64,000 nt of DNA from the NCBI GenBank assembly GCA_040080145.1, contig JBEBJA010000014.1:17784-81783 (forward strand), given 5' to 3'. This document shows positions 24,039 to 31,094 of this stretch, piece after piece (the stretch's first letter is position 1; each line of letters opens with the position of its first letter). The DNA comes from JANXVY01 sp040080145. GTDB lineage: Bacteria > Pseudomonadota > Alphaproteobacteria > Rhizobiales > Hyphomicrobiaceae. A program made the translations under genes and the position numbers. The notes below the pieces were generated by a model that saw only the letters and a program-made list of their open reading frames with translations, had not been told where the DNA came from and did not search any database.

Positions 24039-24694
24039 TGGCTCACGGACCGCTTTATTGCTGGCAGCATAAGTGGGTCGACGGCAGCAACGGCATTGAC
24101 CAACCTCAGTTTCACGTCATCGGGCAGGGATTGAAGGTTTCCTTCATCGAAATAAGTCAACGCTTTGAGTGTGGCCAGGGGTGCAAACGATTTGCCAAAT
24201 GCGCGTTTCGCTGCTGCCAGGACGGTAGGCAGCGCAATGCCTGCTGATATCAGAGCATCTATGTCGATATAGTCCTTGGCTTCTAAGCGATTTTGGACAG
24301 CGACGGCTTTGGTGGCTGCCAAATCAAGGAGCGAGGCGATACGCAGGTTGTTGCCGTGGGCGGTGTGAGCATCGCGTAGCAACGTCAGGTGAGGTAGGCC
24401 GAAAAAAGAAACTTTGACCGGGCCTTTGCGGTCGATCAGGCAGGTCAACGTGTTTGGTGCTTGCTGGATTATCGTTGACCGCCTCAAGAATGGAGTTTCG
24501 CGGTAAATTGTGGGCGGGTCGATTGCTTCGCTTGTGAAAAAGTCGAAATCGACGGAAATTCGATGACCCAAATGCAAGGCAAGTCCAGTGCCGCCGTAAA
24601 GAACGAAATTGGGCGCCACACTGTTGAGTTCAGCCCACAGACGCCGCTGTGCCGGGGGTAAAATATCTAATCTCGGCAGTAGCGGTTTGGTCAT
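24035..24694 (-). CDS. nucleotidyltransferase, AbiEii/AbiGii toxin family
   Basis: Predicted 219-residue DNA-polymerase-beta-like nucleotidyltransferase. The active-site signature is GGTGLALHLGHR followed by DFDFF (49-53), the G[GS]-x-DxD pattern in which two Asp bind metal and NTP. A Lys in the downstream core (DLAATKAVAVQNR) and KDYIDIDALI match the family. AbiEii proteins are toxins of type IV abortive-infection TA systems; many solitary relatives have unknown roles. The start at 24694 is five bases after the rlmB stop codon, so it is read from the rlmB transcript. Confidence 0.8.
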   Translation of the reverse strand: MTKPLLPRLDILPPAQRRLWAELNSVAPNFVLYGGTGLALHLGHRISVDFDFFTSEAIDPPTIYRETPFLRRSTIIQQAPNTLTCLIDRKGPVKVSFFGLPHLTLLRDAHTAHGNNLRIASLLDLAATKAVAVQNRLEAKDYIDIDALISAGIALPTVLAAAKRAFGKSFAPLATLKALTYFDEGNLQSLPDDVKLRLVNAVAAVDPLMLPAIKRSVSQ

Positions 24695-24698
24695 GCGA

Positions 24699-25529
24699 TT
24701 ACGTCTTTCCACGGCGGCGCATGGCGGCGAGGTGGAGGGCGATGGCGGCGGCGTTGGAGACGTTGAGGCTGTTGAGGGAACCGCCGGTGGCGATGCGGAC
24801 GAGGCGGTCGGAGGTTTTGCGGGTTAATTCGCGCAGCCCCTTGCCTTCGGCACCGAACACGAGGGCGACCGCGCCGGTCAGGGGTTCGTCTTCCAGCAGC
24901 GTATCGGCTTCGCCGTCGAGGGCCAGGATCGTAAAGCCGGCGTCGCGGAGATCGTTCAGAGCACCGGACAGGTTCTGGGCGAGCACGACGGGCACTAACT
25001 CAAGCGCGCCGGATGCCGACTTGGCGAGCGTGCCGTTGAGTGGGGGCGAGTTTCGGCGGGTCATGACGACGCCTGCAGCGCCAAAGACGGCCGCGGAGCG
25101 CAGGACCGCACCGACGTTGTGGGGGTCGGTGACCTGATCGAGGAGGATGACGGGGCCGCCGCCACCGGCAGCCGTTTCGGCAAGGTCGATCAGTTCAGGC
25201 TCTTCAAGCGGATCGGTTTCCAGCATGACGCCCTGGTGGACGGTGTCGGGGCCCAGGAGCCTGTCGAGGTCGCGCGGGGTGACGCGCTCGGCTGGGACGC
25301 CGCGTTTGGCGACGAGGGCGGCCAGTTTGTTTTCGGCGTTCTCGGTCATCATCAGTTTGTTGATCGCGCGGGCTTCGTTGTTGAGCGCTGCTTCAACCGC
25401 GTGGAGGCCAAACAGGCGGATCACATCGTCGCCGTCGTGTTTGGGCCGGTCGTTGCGGGGGCGGCCCGCGTTGCGGGGGCCGGAGGGGGCAAAGCCGCGC
25501 GGACGTTTGTTGTCGAAGGGGCGGTTCAT
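24699..25529 (-). CDS. rlmB: 23S rRNA 2'-O-methyltransferase, RlmB/TrmH family
   Basis: SpoU/TrmH-fold (trefoil knot) RNA methyltransferase of 276 residues, most like RlmB, which methylates the ribose of G2251 in 23S rRNA. After a basic, Arg/Pro-rich N-terminal tail (1-35), a substrate-binding domain follows (VIRLFGLHAVEAAL). The knot domain then has VILLDQVTDPHNVGAVLRSA, VFGAEGKGL and SLNSLNVSNAAAIALHL, the three SpoU motifs. The frame is open further upstream, but family similarity and MNRPFDNKRP support the start at 25529. It is the first gene of an operon with the AbiEii-type gene. Confidence 0.92.
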   Translation of the reverse strand: MNRPFDNKRPRGFAPSGPRNAGRPRNDRPKHDGDDVIRLFGLHAVEAALNNEARAINKLMMTENAENKLAALVAKRGVPAERVTPRDLDRLLGPDTVHQGVMLETDPLEEPELIDLAETAAGGGGPVILLDQVTDPHNVGAVLRSAAVFGAAGVVMTRRNSPPLNGTLAKSASGALELVPVVLAQNLSGALNDLRDAGFTILALDGEADTLLEDEPLTGAVALVFGAEGKGLRELTRKTSDRLVRIATGGSLNSLNVSNAAAIALHLAAMRRRGKT

Positions 25530-25734
25530 GGCGGCGTATCGTCCCGGAAGTTGACGGTTGGCGCGGTGGCGCGTGGGATATGCTGAGTGAGCGGGTGTAG
25601 CGTGGTTCTTTTCCAATTGACATGGGCAACTGCGCTGACCATAAAGCGCGCTCGCACCGGGCAACGGAAGCCCGGTCGTTTTTGTTTCGTAGACCTGCTT
25701 GCTGGTGGAAGGCTTGGGGCACGCGGCAAAGGTG

Positions 25735-25819
25735 GGGAGAATGTCCCGAGCGGCAAAGGGGGGGGACTGTAAATCCCCTGGCTACGCCTTCGTAGGTTCG
25801 AGTCCTACTTCTCCCACCA
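25735..25819 (+). tRNA. tRNA-Tyr (anticodon GTA)
   Basis: The 85-base sequence folds with acceptor stem GGGAGAA/TTCTCCC and anticodon stem GGGGA/TCCCC around CTGTAAA (GTA at 25769-25771). It has a long variable arm typical of bacterial tRNA-Tyr, T-arm GTAGG-TTCGAGT-CCTAC, discriminator A and an encoded CCA. Confidence 0.97.
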
Positions 25820-25828
25820 TTTTTTCTT

Positions 25829-25914
25829 TCAAACTTACGACCTGAAGACGGTCGCAAGTTTGAGTCCGGCGCTCGCGCCGGCACCTCTTTGGTGCTTATC
25901 CAGCGAAGCTGGAT
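25829..25914. repeat. hairpin-rich intergenic repeat, copy B
   Basis: Stem 1 is TCAAACTT (25829-25836) with AAGTTTGA (25856-25863), capped by GACC/GGTC and the same TGAAGAC loop as copy A. Stem 2 is CCGGCG-CTCG-CGCCGG (25866-25881). Two more hairpins follow: GCACC-TCTTT-GGTGC (25881-25895) and ATCCAGC-GAA-GCTGGAT (25898-25914). It fills the space between tRNA-Tyr and tRNA-Gly. Confidence 0.7.
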
Positions 25915-25985
25915 GTAGTGAAGAGGTTGTGTAGCGTGCTTTTGCTCTCCCCGGCGCACGCGAAGTCATGTATGCAAGGGGCGAC

Positions 25986-26059
25986 GCGGGTGTAGCTCAA
26001 TGGTAGAGCAGCAGCCTTCCAAGCTGAATACGAGGGTTCGATTCCCTTCACCCGCTCCA
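25986..26059 (+). tRNA. tRNA-Gly (anticodon TCC)
   Basis: The 74-base cloverleaf has acceptor GCGGGTG/CACCCGC, D-arm with AGCTCAATGGTAGAGC, anticodon loop CTTCCAA (TCC), T-arm with GGTTCGATTCC, and an encoded CCA. Confidence 0.97.
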
Positions 26060-26182
26060 ATTTCCTAGAACCGTTCGATTGAACTGCGCGTTGGCGTTCG
26101 GGCAGAGCTTTCTGCTGCCTTGATGATGCCGGAGGTTCAGAGCACAGTGGGCTCGTTGATGGCTCAGGCGGTTGGGGTGGAT

Positions 26183-27679
26183 ATGCGGGTTTGGGTGTGG
26201 GCGGTTGTGGCTGCGTTGCTGGTGCTGGGTCCGCAGGCGCGGGCCGAGACGCGGGTGGCGCTGGTCGTTGGGAATAGTGCGTATCAGGCTGCTCCTGCGC
26301 TCACCAATCCGCTGAACGATGCGCGCGATATGTCGGCGGCGCTCAAGGCGGCGGGCTTTACCGTCGTGGAGGCGCTGGACGCCGACCGGCGCAAGTTCGA
26401 TGGGGCGTTGCGGGCGTTTGCCGATCAGCTCGGCAAGGCCGACGTTGCGGTGTTCTTTTATGCCGGGCACGGCATTCAGGTCGGGCAGCAGAATTATCTC
26501 GTGCCGGTGGATGCCAAGCTGGAACGCGAGCGGGATCTGGAGTTCGAGGCGGTCCAGCTCGATTTTGTGATGCGGCAATTGGAAATCGACCGCGAAGGCA
26601 AGACGACAATCGTGTTTCTCGATGCCTGCCGGGACAATCCGTTTGCGCGCAATCTTGCCCGTTCGATGGGCACGCGCGGGACGTCGGTCGGGCGCGGGCT
26701 TGCGGCGGCGGCGACGGGGCTTGGGACGTTCATTGCGTACTCGACGCAGCCGGGCAACGTGGCGCTCGACGGCGAGGGGCGGAATTCGCCGTTCACGTCG
26801 GCGCTGGTGCGCCACATGAGCGCGAAGGGGCGCAATCTGCCTGCGACGTTGATTGAGGTGCGCAAGGACGTGGTGGCGGCCACAGGCGGCAAGCAGGTGC
26901 CGTGGGATCATTCGGCGATGACGGGCGAGTTCTTCTTTATGGGTGGGGCGGCGTCGCCTTCGCCAGGCTCGATTGCGGCGGCCCCGAAAGGGACGGATGT
27001 CGATGTGGCGGCGCTGCAGGAGCGGTTACGCAAGCTGGAGGACGACGCGAAAAAGCGGGATGCAGCAGCACCGGCGGCGGTGCTGGCTAAGCCTGTTGCG
27101 CAATCGGCGCTGCCGCCGGTGATCTCTCGTGCCAAACCGGCCGCGACGATGACGATTGCCGAGAATGTCCGGATCGACGGCATCAAGATCAGGGAGGAGC
27201 GGCGGCCTAGTCCAGCCGCTTGCCGAGACGCCTGCGAGGCGGAGCCGGACTGCGCCGGTTTTCAACACGGACGGCGAGTCCCCGTGATGGGGCTGTGCCA
27301 GCTGTATGCGAGGATTGATGCGCGTTACGAGGATCCGAGCTGGCGGTCGGGCGTGCGGCCTGATGCTGTGCCGCAGAGGCCGGAGGTGGCCGAGCCGGTC
27401 GCAAGCCGTAGGATCGCCGCGAAGATCGGGGTGCCGATGAGCCGGAAGGAGCAGGGGTTCGAGATTTATGAGGGCGTCGCGGTGATGGGCGATCAGATCA
27501 AGATGTCATCGGCGGATTCGGCATCGGGTTGCCGGGCGGTGTGCCGGAATACGCCTGGGTGCGCTGCGGCGGCGTACAACGATTTCTTCAGGGGTAAGAA
27601 TGTGGCGTGTCAGGTCTATCGCGAGATCAACAGCGTGATGCAGACGCCGAGTTCGATCATCATGGTGCGGGGCGAATGA
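26183..27679 (+). CDS. secreted caspase-family protein with two PAN-like Cys motifs
   Basis: Predicted periplasmic cysteine peptidase of the C14 (caspase/metacaspase) clan, 498 residues. A signal peptide (1-21) ends at ARA-ETR. The p20-like domain (about 23-240) has the catalytic dyad His96 in FFYAGHGIQV and Cys149 in FLDACRDNP. An Ala/Pro linker with a short coiled coil (ERLRKLEDDAKKRD) follows. Two Cys-rich, PAN/Apple-like motifs come last (CRDACEAEPDCAGF and CRAVCRNTPGCAAAAY). Such proteins usually cleave after Arg or Lys; the target is unknown. An upstream ATG at 26120 is in frame, but the signal peptide supports 26183. Confidence 0.88.
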   Translation: MRVWVWAVVAALLVLGPQARAETRVALVVGNSAYQAAPALTNPLNDARDMSAALKAAGFTVVEALDADRRKFDGALRAFADQLGKADVAVFFYAGHGIQVGQQNYLVPVDAKLERERDLEFEAVQLDFVMRQLEIDREGKTTIVFLDACRDNPFARNLARSMGTRGTSVGRGLAAAATGLGTFIAYSTQPGNVALDGEGRNSPFTSALVRHMSAKGRNLPATLIEVRKDVVAATGGKQVPWDHSAMTGEFFFMGGAASPSPGSIAAAPKGTDVDVAALQERLRKLEDDAKKRDAAAPAAVLAKPVAQSALPPVISRAKPAATMTIAENVRIDGIKIREERRPSPAACRDACEAEPDCAGFQHGRRVPVMGLCQLYARIDARYEDPSWRSGVRPDAVPQRPEVAEPVASRRIAAKIGVPMSRKEQGFEIYEGVAVMGDQIKMSSADSASGCRAVCRNTPGCAAAAYNDFFRGKNVACQVYREINSVMQTPSSIIMVRGE

Positions 27680-27750
27680 GGGGTGCGCATGATGAGGGGG
27701 TAGGCGGTGGCGGAAACGTCGTCTATGATAGGAAGTACGCTTAATATTAT

Positions 27751-27779
27751 GGCTGCCGGTTGGTACCGGGGCTTTTTTT
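27751..27779 (+). terminator. possible terminator after the caspase-family gene
   Basis: CCGGT-TGGT-ACCGG followed by GGC and seven T. The stem is short and the T-tract starts three bases after it, so termination is only likely. Confidence 0.45.
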
Positions 27780-27833
27780 GTTGAACTGAGCGACCTGTAT
27801 TTGAACACGTAATTGCAGAGTGGAGGACGTGCC

Positions 27834-28139
27834 ATGCTTAAGTGGATGTTCGACCGGGCTTGGGCAAAATTTAACGCTCAGCACTCAGGCGTATTGGAAA
27901 GCGCGACTTTTACGCTTCGCACCAACAAGCGCTATCGCGCGACGGTTAAGTTGACGGGCTTTGAGACATGGGCCGGTAATGACATGATCGAAGGCAAGTT
28001 TCGCGAGCTTGGATTCAAGGATCCCAAAGTGACAGGCAGCGGGGGCGTTCGTAAGGGCGTGGCGCTTTGGCCGGGTGCGGAGCGAAGTGTGCCGCTGCCG
28101 ATAGATCCGCATCTGAGCGATGTGTCGGAAGTTGCTTGA
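27834..28139 (+). CDS. hypothetical small cytoplasmic protein
   Basis: A 101-residue protein that I do not recognise, with no signal or membrane segment. The N-terminus MLKWMFDRAWAKFNAQH looks like an amphipathic helix. The rest alternates strands: SATFTLRTNKRYRATVKLTGFE, which suggests a small alpha/beta fold, then MIEGKFRELGFKDPKVTGSGG, and WPGAERSVPLPIDPH. GGAGG at 27822-27826 fixes the start at 27834. It sits in the accessory block between tRNA-Gly and tRNA-Trp, just before a pair of inverted repeats. Confidence 0.6.
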   Translation: MLKWMFDRAWAKFNAQHSGVLESATFTLRTNKRYRATVKLTGFETWAGNDMIEGKFRELGFKDPKVTGSGGVRKGVALWPGAERSVPLPIDPHLSDVSEVA

Positions 28140-28140
28140 G

Positions 28141-28217
28141 CTAGTGTTCCGGTGCTGACATTTGCCTCGTGGTGCGGCTTGGTTCTGAGCAAATGTCAGA
28201 ACCATAAGGAACACTAG
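28141..28217. mobile_element. MITE-like hairpin element 1
   Basis: The 77-bp unit begins CTAGTGTTCC and ends with its exact reverse complement GGAACACTAG. Inner arms CTGACATTTGC (28155-28165) and GCAAATGTCAG (28189-28199) also pair. The ends carry TA next to GTGT/ACAC, as expected after insertion by a TA-targeting transposase (IS630/mariner type). It has no coding capacity. It is homologous to element 2 in the opposite orientation. Confidence 0.65.
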
Positions 28218-28230
28218 CAACTCTATGTTT

Positions 28231-28309
28231 CTAGTGTAGCTTTAGCACCTGACGTTTGGTTTTGAGACTAGCTGCTCGCATGTGCCAAACGTCAGGTGCG
28301 CTACACTAG
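28231..28309. mobile_element. MITE-like hairpin element 2
   Basis: The 79-bp unit begins CTAGTGTAGC and ends GCTACACTAG, with inner arms GCACCTGACGTTTGG (28245-28259) and CCAAACGTCAGGTGC (28285-28299), perfect over 15 bp. A four-base bulge lies on the 5' arm, mirroring the 3'-arm bulge of element 1. The 137 bases that follow to the MAPEG gene hold nothing I recognise. Confidence 0.65.
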
Positions 28310-28446
28310 GGTTCAAACGCCCCGGCTTGCAGGTTTTCGGGTCGTGAATGGTTGGCTGCATGGTAGGCTGAAGGCAGTCCTTTGACGTATGCTCGTGTGG
28401 AGCATGCTCATGCGCATACTGTTATGGTCCGATCAGGAGGCTTGCC

Positions 28447-28842
28447 TTGCCGCACTACACCGCGCTTGTGACGCTGTTGGCCTGCTTTTTCTTGTTCGTG
28501 ACGGGAATTTTTGTAGCGCAGGCGCGACGCCGTACCGGCGTCAAGGCGCCGGCGACGACGGGGCATCCGGATTTCGAGCGGGCCTATCGCGTGCAGATGA
28601 ACACGGTCGAGTGGATGCCGATCATGTTGCCTGCACTGTGGCTATTTGCGTTGTACGTGAGTGATGTGTGGGCGGCTCTGGTGGGCGGACTGTGGATTGC
28701 CGGCCGGGTTCTGTATTTGCAGGGGTATATGAAGGCCGCAGATAAGCGCGGGCTCGGATTCAGCATACAGGCGCTGGCGACCGCAATACTCTGGTTTGGT
28801 GCGCTGGCGGGTATTGTAAGTGCGATGATCCGGGTCCATTGA
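28447..28842 (+). CDS. MAPEG family membrane protein
   Basis: A 131-residue integral membrane protein with four hydrophobic segments (about 5-25, 58-74, 76-92 and 108-128). The MAPEG (membrane-associated eicosanoid/glutathione metabolism) signature is FERAYRVQMNTVEWMP (39-54), whose Arg/Asn/Glu cluster binds glutathione in characterised members. A glutathione transferase or peroxidase role is likely but the substrate is unknown. Translation starts at a TTG (28447), six bases after a perfect AGGAGG (28435-28440). It is part of the accessory block before tRNA-Trp. Confidence 0.88.
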   Translation: MPHYTALVTLLACFFLFVTGIFVAQARRRTGVKAPATTGHPDFERAYRVQMNTVEWMPIMLPALWLFALYVSDVWAALVGGLWIAGRVLYLQGYMKAADKRGLGFSIQALATAILWFGALAGIVSAMIRVH

Positions 28843-28900
28843 TACCAGCTGGCGCTCGCGCCGGGCTTAGCTGCTGGGTCCAATGCTAGAGGGGAATGCG

Positions 28901-29224
28901 ATGCTTGTGGTGACGACCAACGATTTGCCGGGGTATCGCGTGGTGCGGCATCTGGGGCTGGTGCGCGGGCTGACAGTGCGTTCGCGCAGTGTGGTCGGCA
29001 ACATCGGAGCCGGCATTCAGACGTTTTTTGGCGGAAATATCTCGATTTATCAGAAGCTTTGTGAGCAAACCCGGCAGGAAGCCTATGACATCCTGGTGGC
29101 AGAGGCTCACCGGCTTGGTGCGAACGCCATTATTGGTATGCGGTATGATGCCAACGAAATCGCTGCGGCGGTGACGGAGGTGCTCGCTTACGGCACTGCG
29201 GTTGTTGTCGAAGAGATCCCATGA
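28901..29224 (+). CDS. YbjQ family protein
   Basis: A 107-residue cytoplasmic protein of the YbjQ/DUF74 family, often called heavy-metal-binding, which forms pentameric rings in solved structures; the cellular role is unclear. The family core is visible: GYRVVRHLGLVRGLTVRSR, then the GGNISIYQKLCEQTRQEAYDIL helix region. AHRLGANAIIGMRYDANEI and a terminal strand LAYGTAVVVEEI follow. GAGGGGA just upstream supports the ATG at 28901 over the one at 28883. A GGCG-CTCG-CGCC hairpin at 28851-28864 separates it from the MAPEG gene. Confidence 0.85.
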   Translation: MLVVTTNDLPGYRVVRHLGLVRGLTVRSRSVVGNIGAGIQTFFGGNISIYQKLCEQTRQEAYDILVAEAHRLGANAIIGMRYDANEIAAAVTEVLAYGTAVVVEEIP

Positions 29225-29415
29225 TCTGGTTTGATCGCGATTTGCGGGGTTTACCGCCTGCGTTTTGCCGCATTGCAAAAAGATTAGCTTTTGGTGCGTG
29301 ACAAGTGGTGCGAACTAAGATAACGAACCGGACTCTGTTTGGTTGATTCGAGAGCGGTGGCTTGTGCGATGCGGTTTGCGTCGTCATGGGGTGCTGGTCT
29401 GGTTTGGTCGAGCGA

Positions 29416-29491
29416 AGGGGTTTAGCTCAGCTGGTAGAGCGTCGGTCTCCAAAACCGAAGGTCGTGGGTTCGATCCCCCCAGCCCCTGCCA
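29416..29491 (+). tRNA. tRNA-Trp (anticodon CCA)
   Basis: The 76-base cloverleaf has acceptor AGGGGTT/AGCCCCT, D-arm AGCTCAGCTGGTAGAGC, anticodon stem TCGGT/ACCGA with loop CTCCAAA (CCA), T-arm GTGGG-TTCGATC-CCCCC, discriminator G and an encoded CCA. Its place before secE is conserved in alphaproteobacteria. Confidence 0.97.
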
Positions 29492-29680
29492 TTGCCGTGG
29501 ATTTTGGGCGCGCTGTGCAGTGATGCACGGCAAGCGCCCCCGTCGTGTTAGGTGTCTTGGTGCGGTTGGCCTCTTGGGCTGGCGCGGGGGCGGGCTTGGC
29601 GCGGTGGATCGGGCGGTCTTGGGTGTTGTAAATCGGATTTGCGGCAGTAATGCCGTGGTGTTTTTAAGAAGGACTGACTG

Positions 29681-29878
29681 ATGGCGCGTTACAACCCGAT
29701 CGAGTTCGTCAACGAAGTCCGTCACGAAGTCAGCAAGGTTACGTGGCCCACAAATCGCGAAGTCTGGATCACGACGGTGCTGGTCGGGATCATGGTCACG
29801 ATGGCGTCGCTGTTTTTTCTGGCGGCGGATCAGGTGATTGGATTTGCAGTGAAAACTCTGCTGAGCTTTGGCAAGTAG
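29681..29878 (+). CDS. secE: preprotein translocase subunit SecE
   Basis: A 65-residue single-span SecE, the clamp around the SecY channel. The cytoplasmic amphipathic helix carries EVSKVTWPTNREV (16-28), the SecE signature, followed by one membrane segment (about 30-52). This is the short form with one membrane span, as in most bacteria outside the enterics, which have three. It lies between tRNA-Trp and nusG and starts the large transcription/translation block. Confidence 0.95.
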   Translation: MARYNPIEFVNEVRHEVSKVTWPTNREVWITTVLVGIMVTMASLFFLAADQVIGFAVKTLLSFGK

Positions 29879-29956
29879 CGCGGCTGGCGTCTACGCCGAA
29901 CTCTACAGTTTGATCTGCGCCGCTATTGGGCGTTGCGCGATACGAAAGACACTTTG

Positions 29957-30499
29957 ATGGCAAAGCGCTGGTACATTGTTCACGCATATACGAATTTCGA
30001 GCGCAAGGTTGCCGACAGCATTCGCGAGCGGGCGAAGGCAGGCGGTATGGACCATCTGTTTGACGAGATTGTTGTGCCGACCGAGCACGTTATTGAAATC
30101 AAGCGCGGGCGGAAGGTCGAGGCGGAGCAGAAGCTCCTGCCGGGCTACGTCCTCGTCAAGATGGAAATGACAGATCCAGCGTTTGTGTTGATCAAGAACA
30201 CGCCAAAGGTGACAGGGTTCCTTGGTGCCGACAACAAGCCGATGGCCATTCCCGAAGCACAGGCTTTGGCGATGATCAATCAGGCAAAGGACGGCGCGGA
30301 ACGGCCTAAGCCCACGATCACGTTCGAAGTTGGCGAGCAGGTCAAGGTGGCTGACGGACCGTTTGCTTCGTTCTCGGGGCATGTCGAAGAAGTCGACGAA
30401 GTGCGCGCCCGTCTCAAGGTTGCGGTGTCGATCTTCGGGCGGCCAACGCCGGTCGAATTGGAGTTCACGCAGGTCGAGAAGATGGCTGGTGCGAGCTGA
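29957..30499 (+). CDS. nusG: transcription termination/antitermination factor NusG
   Basis: A 180-residue NusG that clamps RNA polymerase through its N-terminal NGN domain (KRWYIVHAYTNFERKVA). Its C-terminal KOW domain (GEQVKVADGPFASFSGHVEEV) links polymerase to Rho or ribosomal protein S10. The family motif LPGYVLVKMEM and the linker ERPKPTITFEVG are present. An upstream in-frame start at 29933 is open, but the conserved MAKRWYIVH supports 29957. It is 78 bases after secE in the same operon. Confidence 0.96.
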   Translation: MAKRWYIVHAYTNFERKVADSIRERAKAGGMDHLFDEIVVPTEHVIEIKRGRKVEAEQKLLPGYVLVKMEMTDPAFVLIKNTPKVTGFLGADNKPMAIPEAQALAMINQAKDGAERPKPTITFEVGEQVKVADGPFASFSGHVEEVDEVRARLKVAVSIFGRPTPVELEFTQVEKMAGAS

Positions 30500-30509
30500 C
30501 ACAAGACTT

Positions 30510-30558
30510 CCAGCGCTTACGGGCGCTGGTTACGGGCCGAGGGAATCGTTCCTTGGCC
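30510..30558 (+). promoter_or_regulatory. two hairpins in the rplK leader
   Basis: CCAGCGC-TTACGG-GCGCTGG (30510-30529) and a 10-bp stem GGCCGAGGGA/TCCTTGGCC region (30535-30558, loop ATCG) lie between nusG and rplK. In E. coli, L1 represses the rplK-rplA mRNA by binding near the rplK start. These stems are candidates for that or for mRNA processing. Confidence 0.4.
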
Positions 30559-30662
30559 TTGCTTGCGGGAGGAAGGCTCATGCTGGAGCCGACCGTTGAC
30601 CGCTAACCCTGGGACTGTCCGCATGTGTTTGCGGGTGTTTCCATCATCCTCAAGGGGAGACA

Positions 30663-31091
30663 ATGGCTAAAAAGATTGAAGGTTACATCAACCTCCAGGT
30701 GAAGGCGGGGCAGGCAAACCCCTCGCCGCCGATCGGACCCGCGCTCGGTCAGCGCGGTCTGAACATCATGGAATTCTGCAAGTCGTTCAACGCCAAGACC
30801 AAGGACATGGAACCGGGTACGCCGATTCCAGTCAAGATCACGGCGTTCTCGGATCGCTCGTTCACCTTCATCATGAAGACGCCGCCTGCGTCGTTCTTCC
30901 TGAAGCGGATGGCGAAGCTGACCGGTGGGTCGAAGACGCCGGGCCGCACGGTCGCTGGCGAGGTCACGATGGATCAGGTGCGCGAAATCGCCAAGACCAA
31001 AATGGCCGACCTCAATACCGACAGTCTCGAACAGGCAGCCAAGACCATTGCGGGCTCCGCCCGTTCGATGGGCATCAAGGTGGTGGAGTAA
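30663..31091 (+). CDS. rplK: 50S ribosomal protein L11
   Basis: A 142-residue L11, which with L10/L12 forms the stalk base and GTPase-associated centre. It binds 23S rRNA around position 1070 and is needed for RelA activation. The N-terminal INLQVKAGQANPSPPIGPALGQ proline helix is the thiostrepton-binding region. The C-terminal rRNA-binding domain ends in AGSARSMGIKVVE. A GGGGAGA ribosome-binding site precedes it. It is three bases from rplA, so the two are translationally coupled. Confidence 0.97.
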   Translation: MAKKIEGYINLQVKAGQANPSPPIGPALGQRGLNIMEFCKSFNAKTKDMEPGTPIPVKITAFSDRSFTFIMKTPPASFFLKRMAKLTGGSKTPGRTVAGEVTMDQVREIAKTKMADLNTDSLEQAAKTIAGSARSMGIKVVE

Positions 31092-31094
31092 ATC

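Noticed and set aside
26048..26911. 287-codon minus-strand frame opposite the caspase-like gene
   Set aside because: Its product is a low-complexity Arg/His/Pro chain, and the plus strand has a signal peptide and an intact catalytic dyad.
27751..27779. Strong terminator after the caspase-like gene
   Set aside because: Kept only as a possible terminator: the stem is five base pairs and the T-tract is offset.
28851..28864. Third copy of the hairpin repeat between the MAPEG and YbjQ genes
   Set aside because: Only the GGCG-CTCG-CGCC stem is shared; the GACC-TGAAGAC-GGTC part is missing, so chance similarity cannot be excluded.
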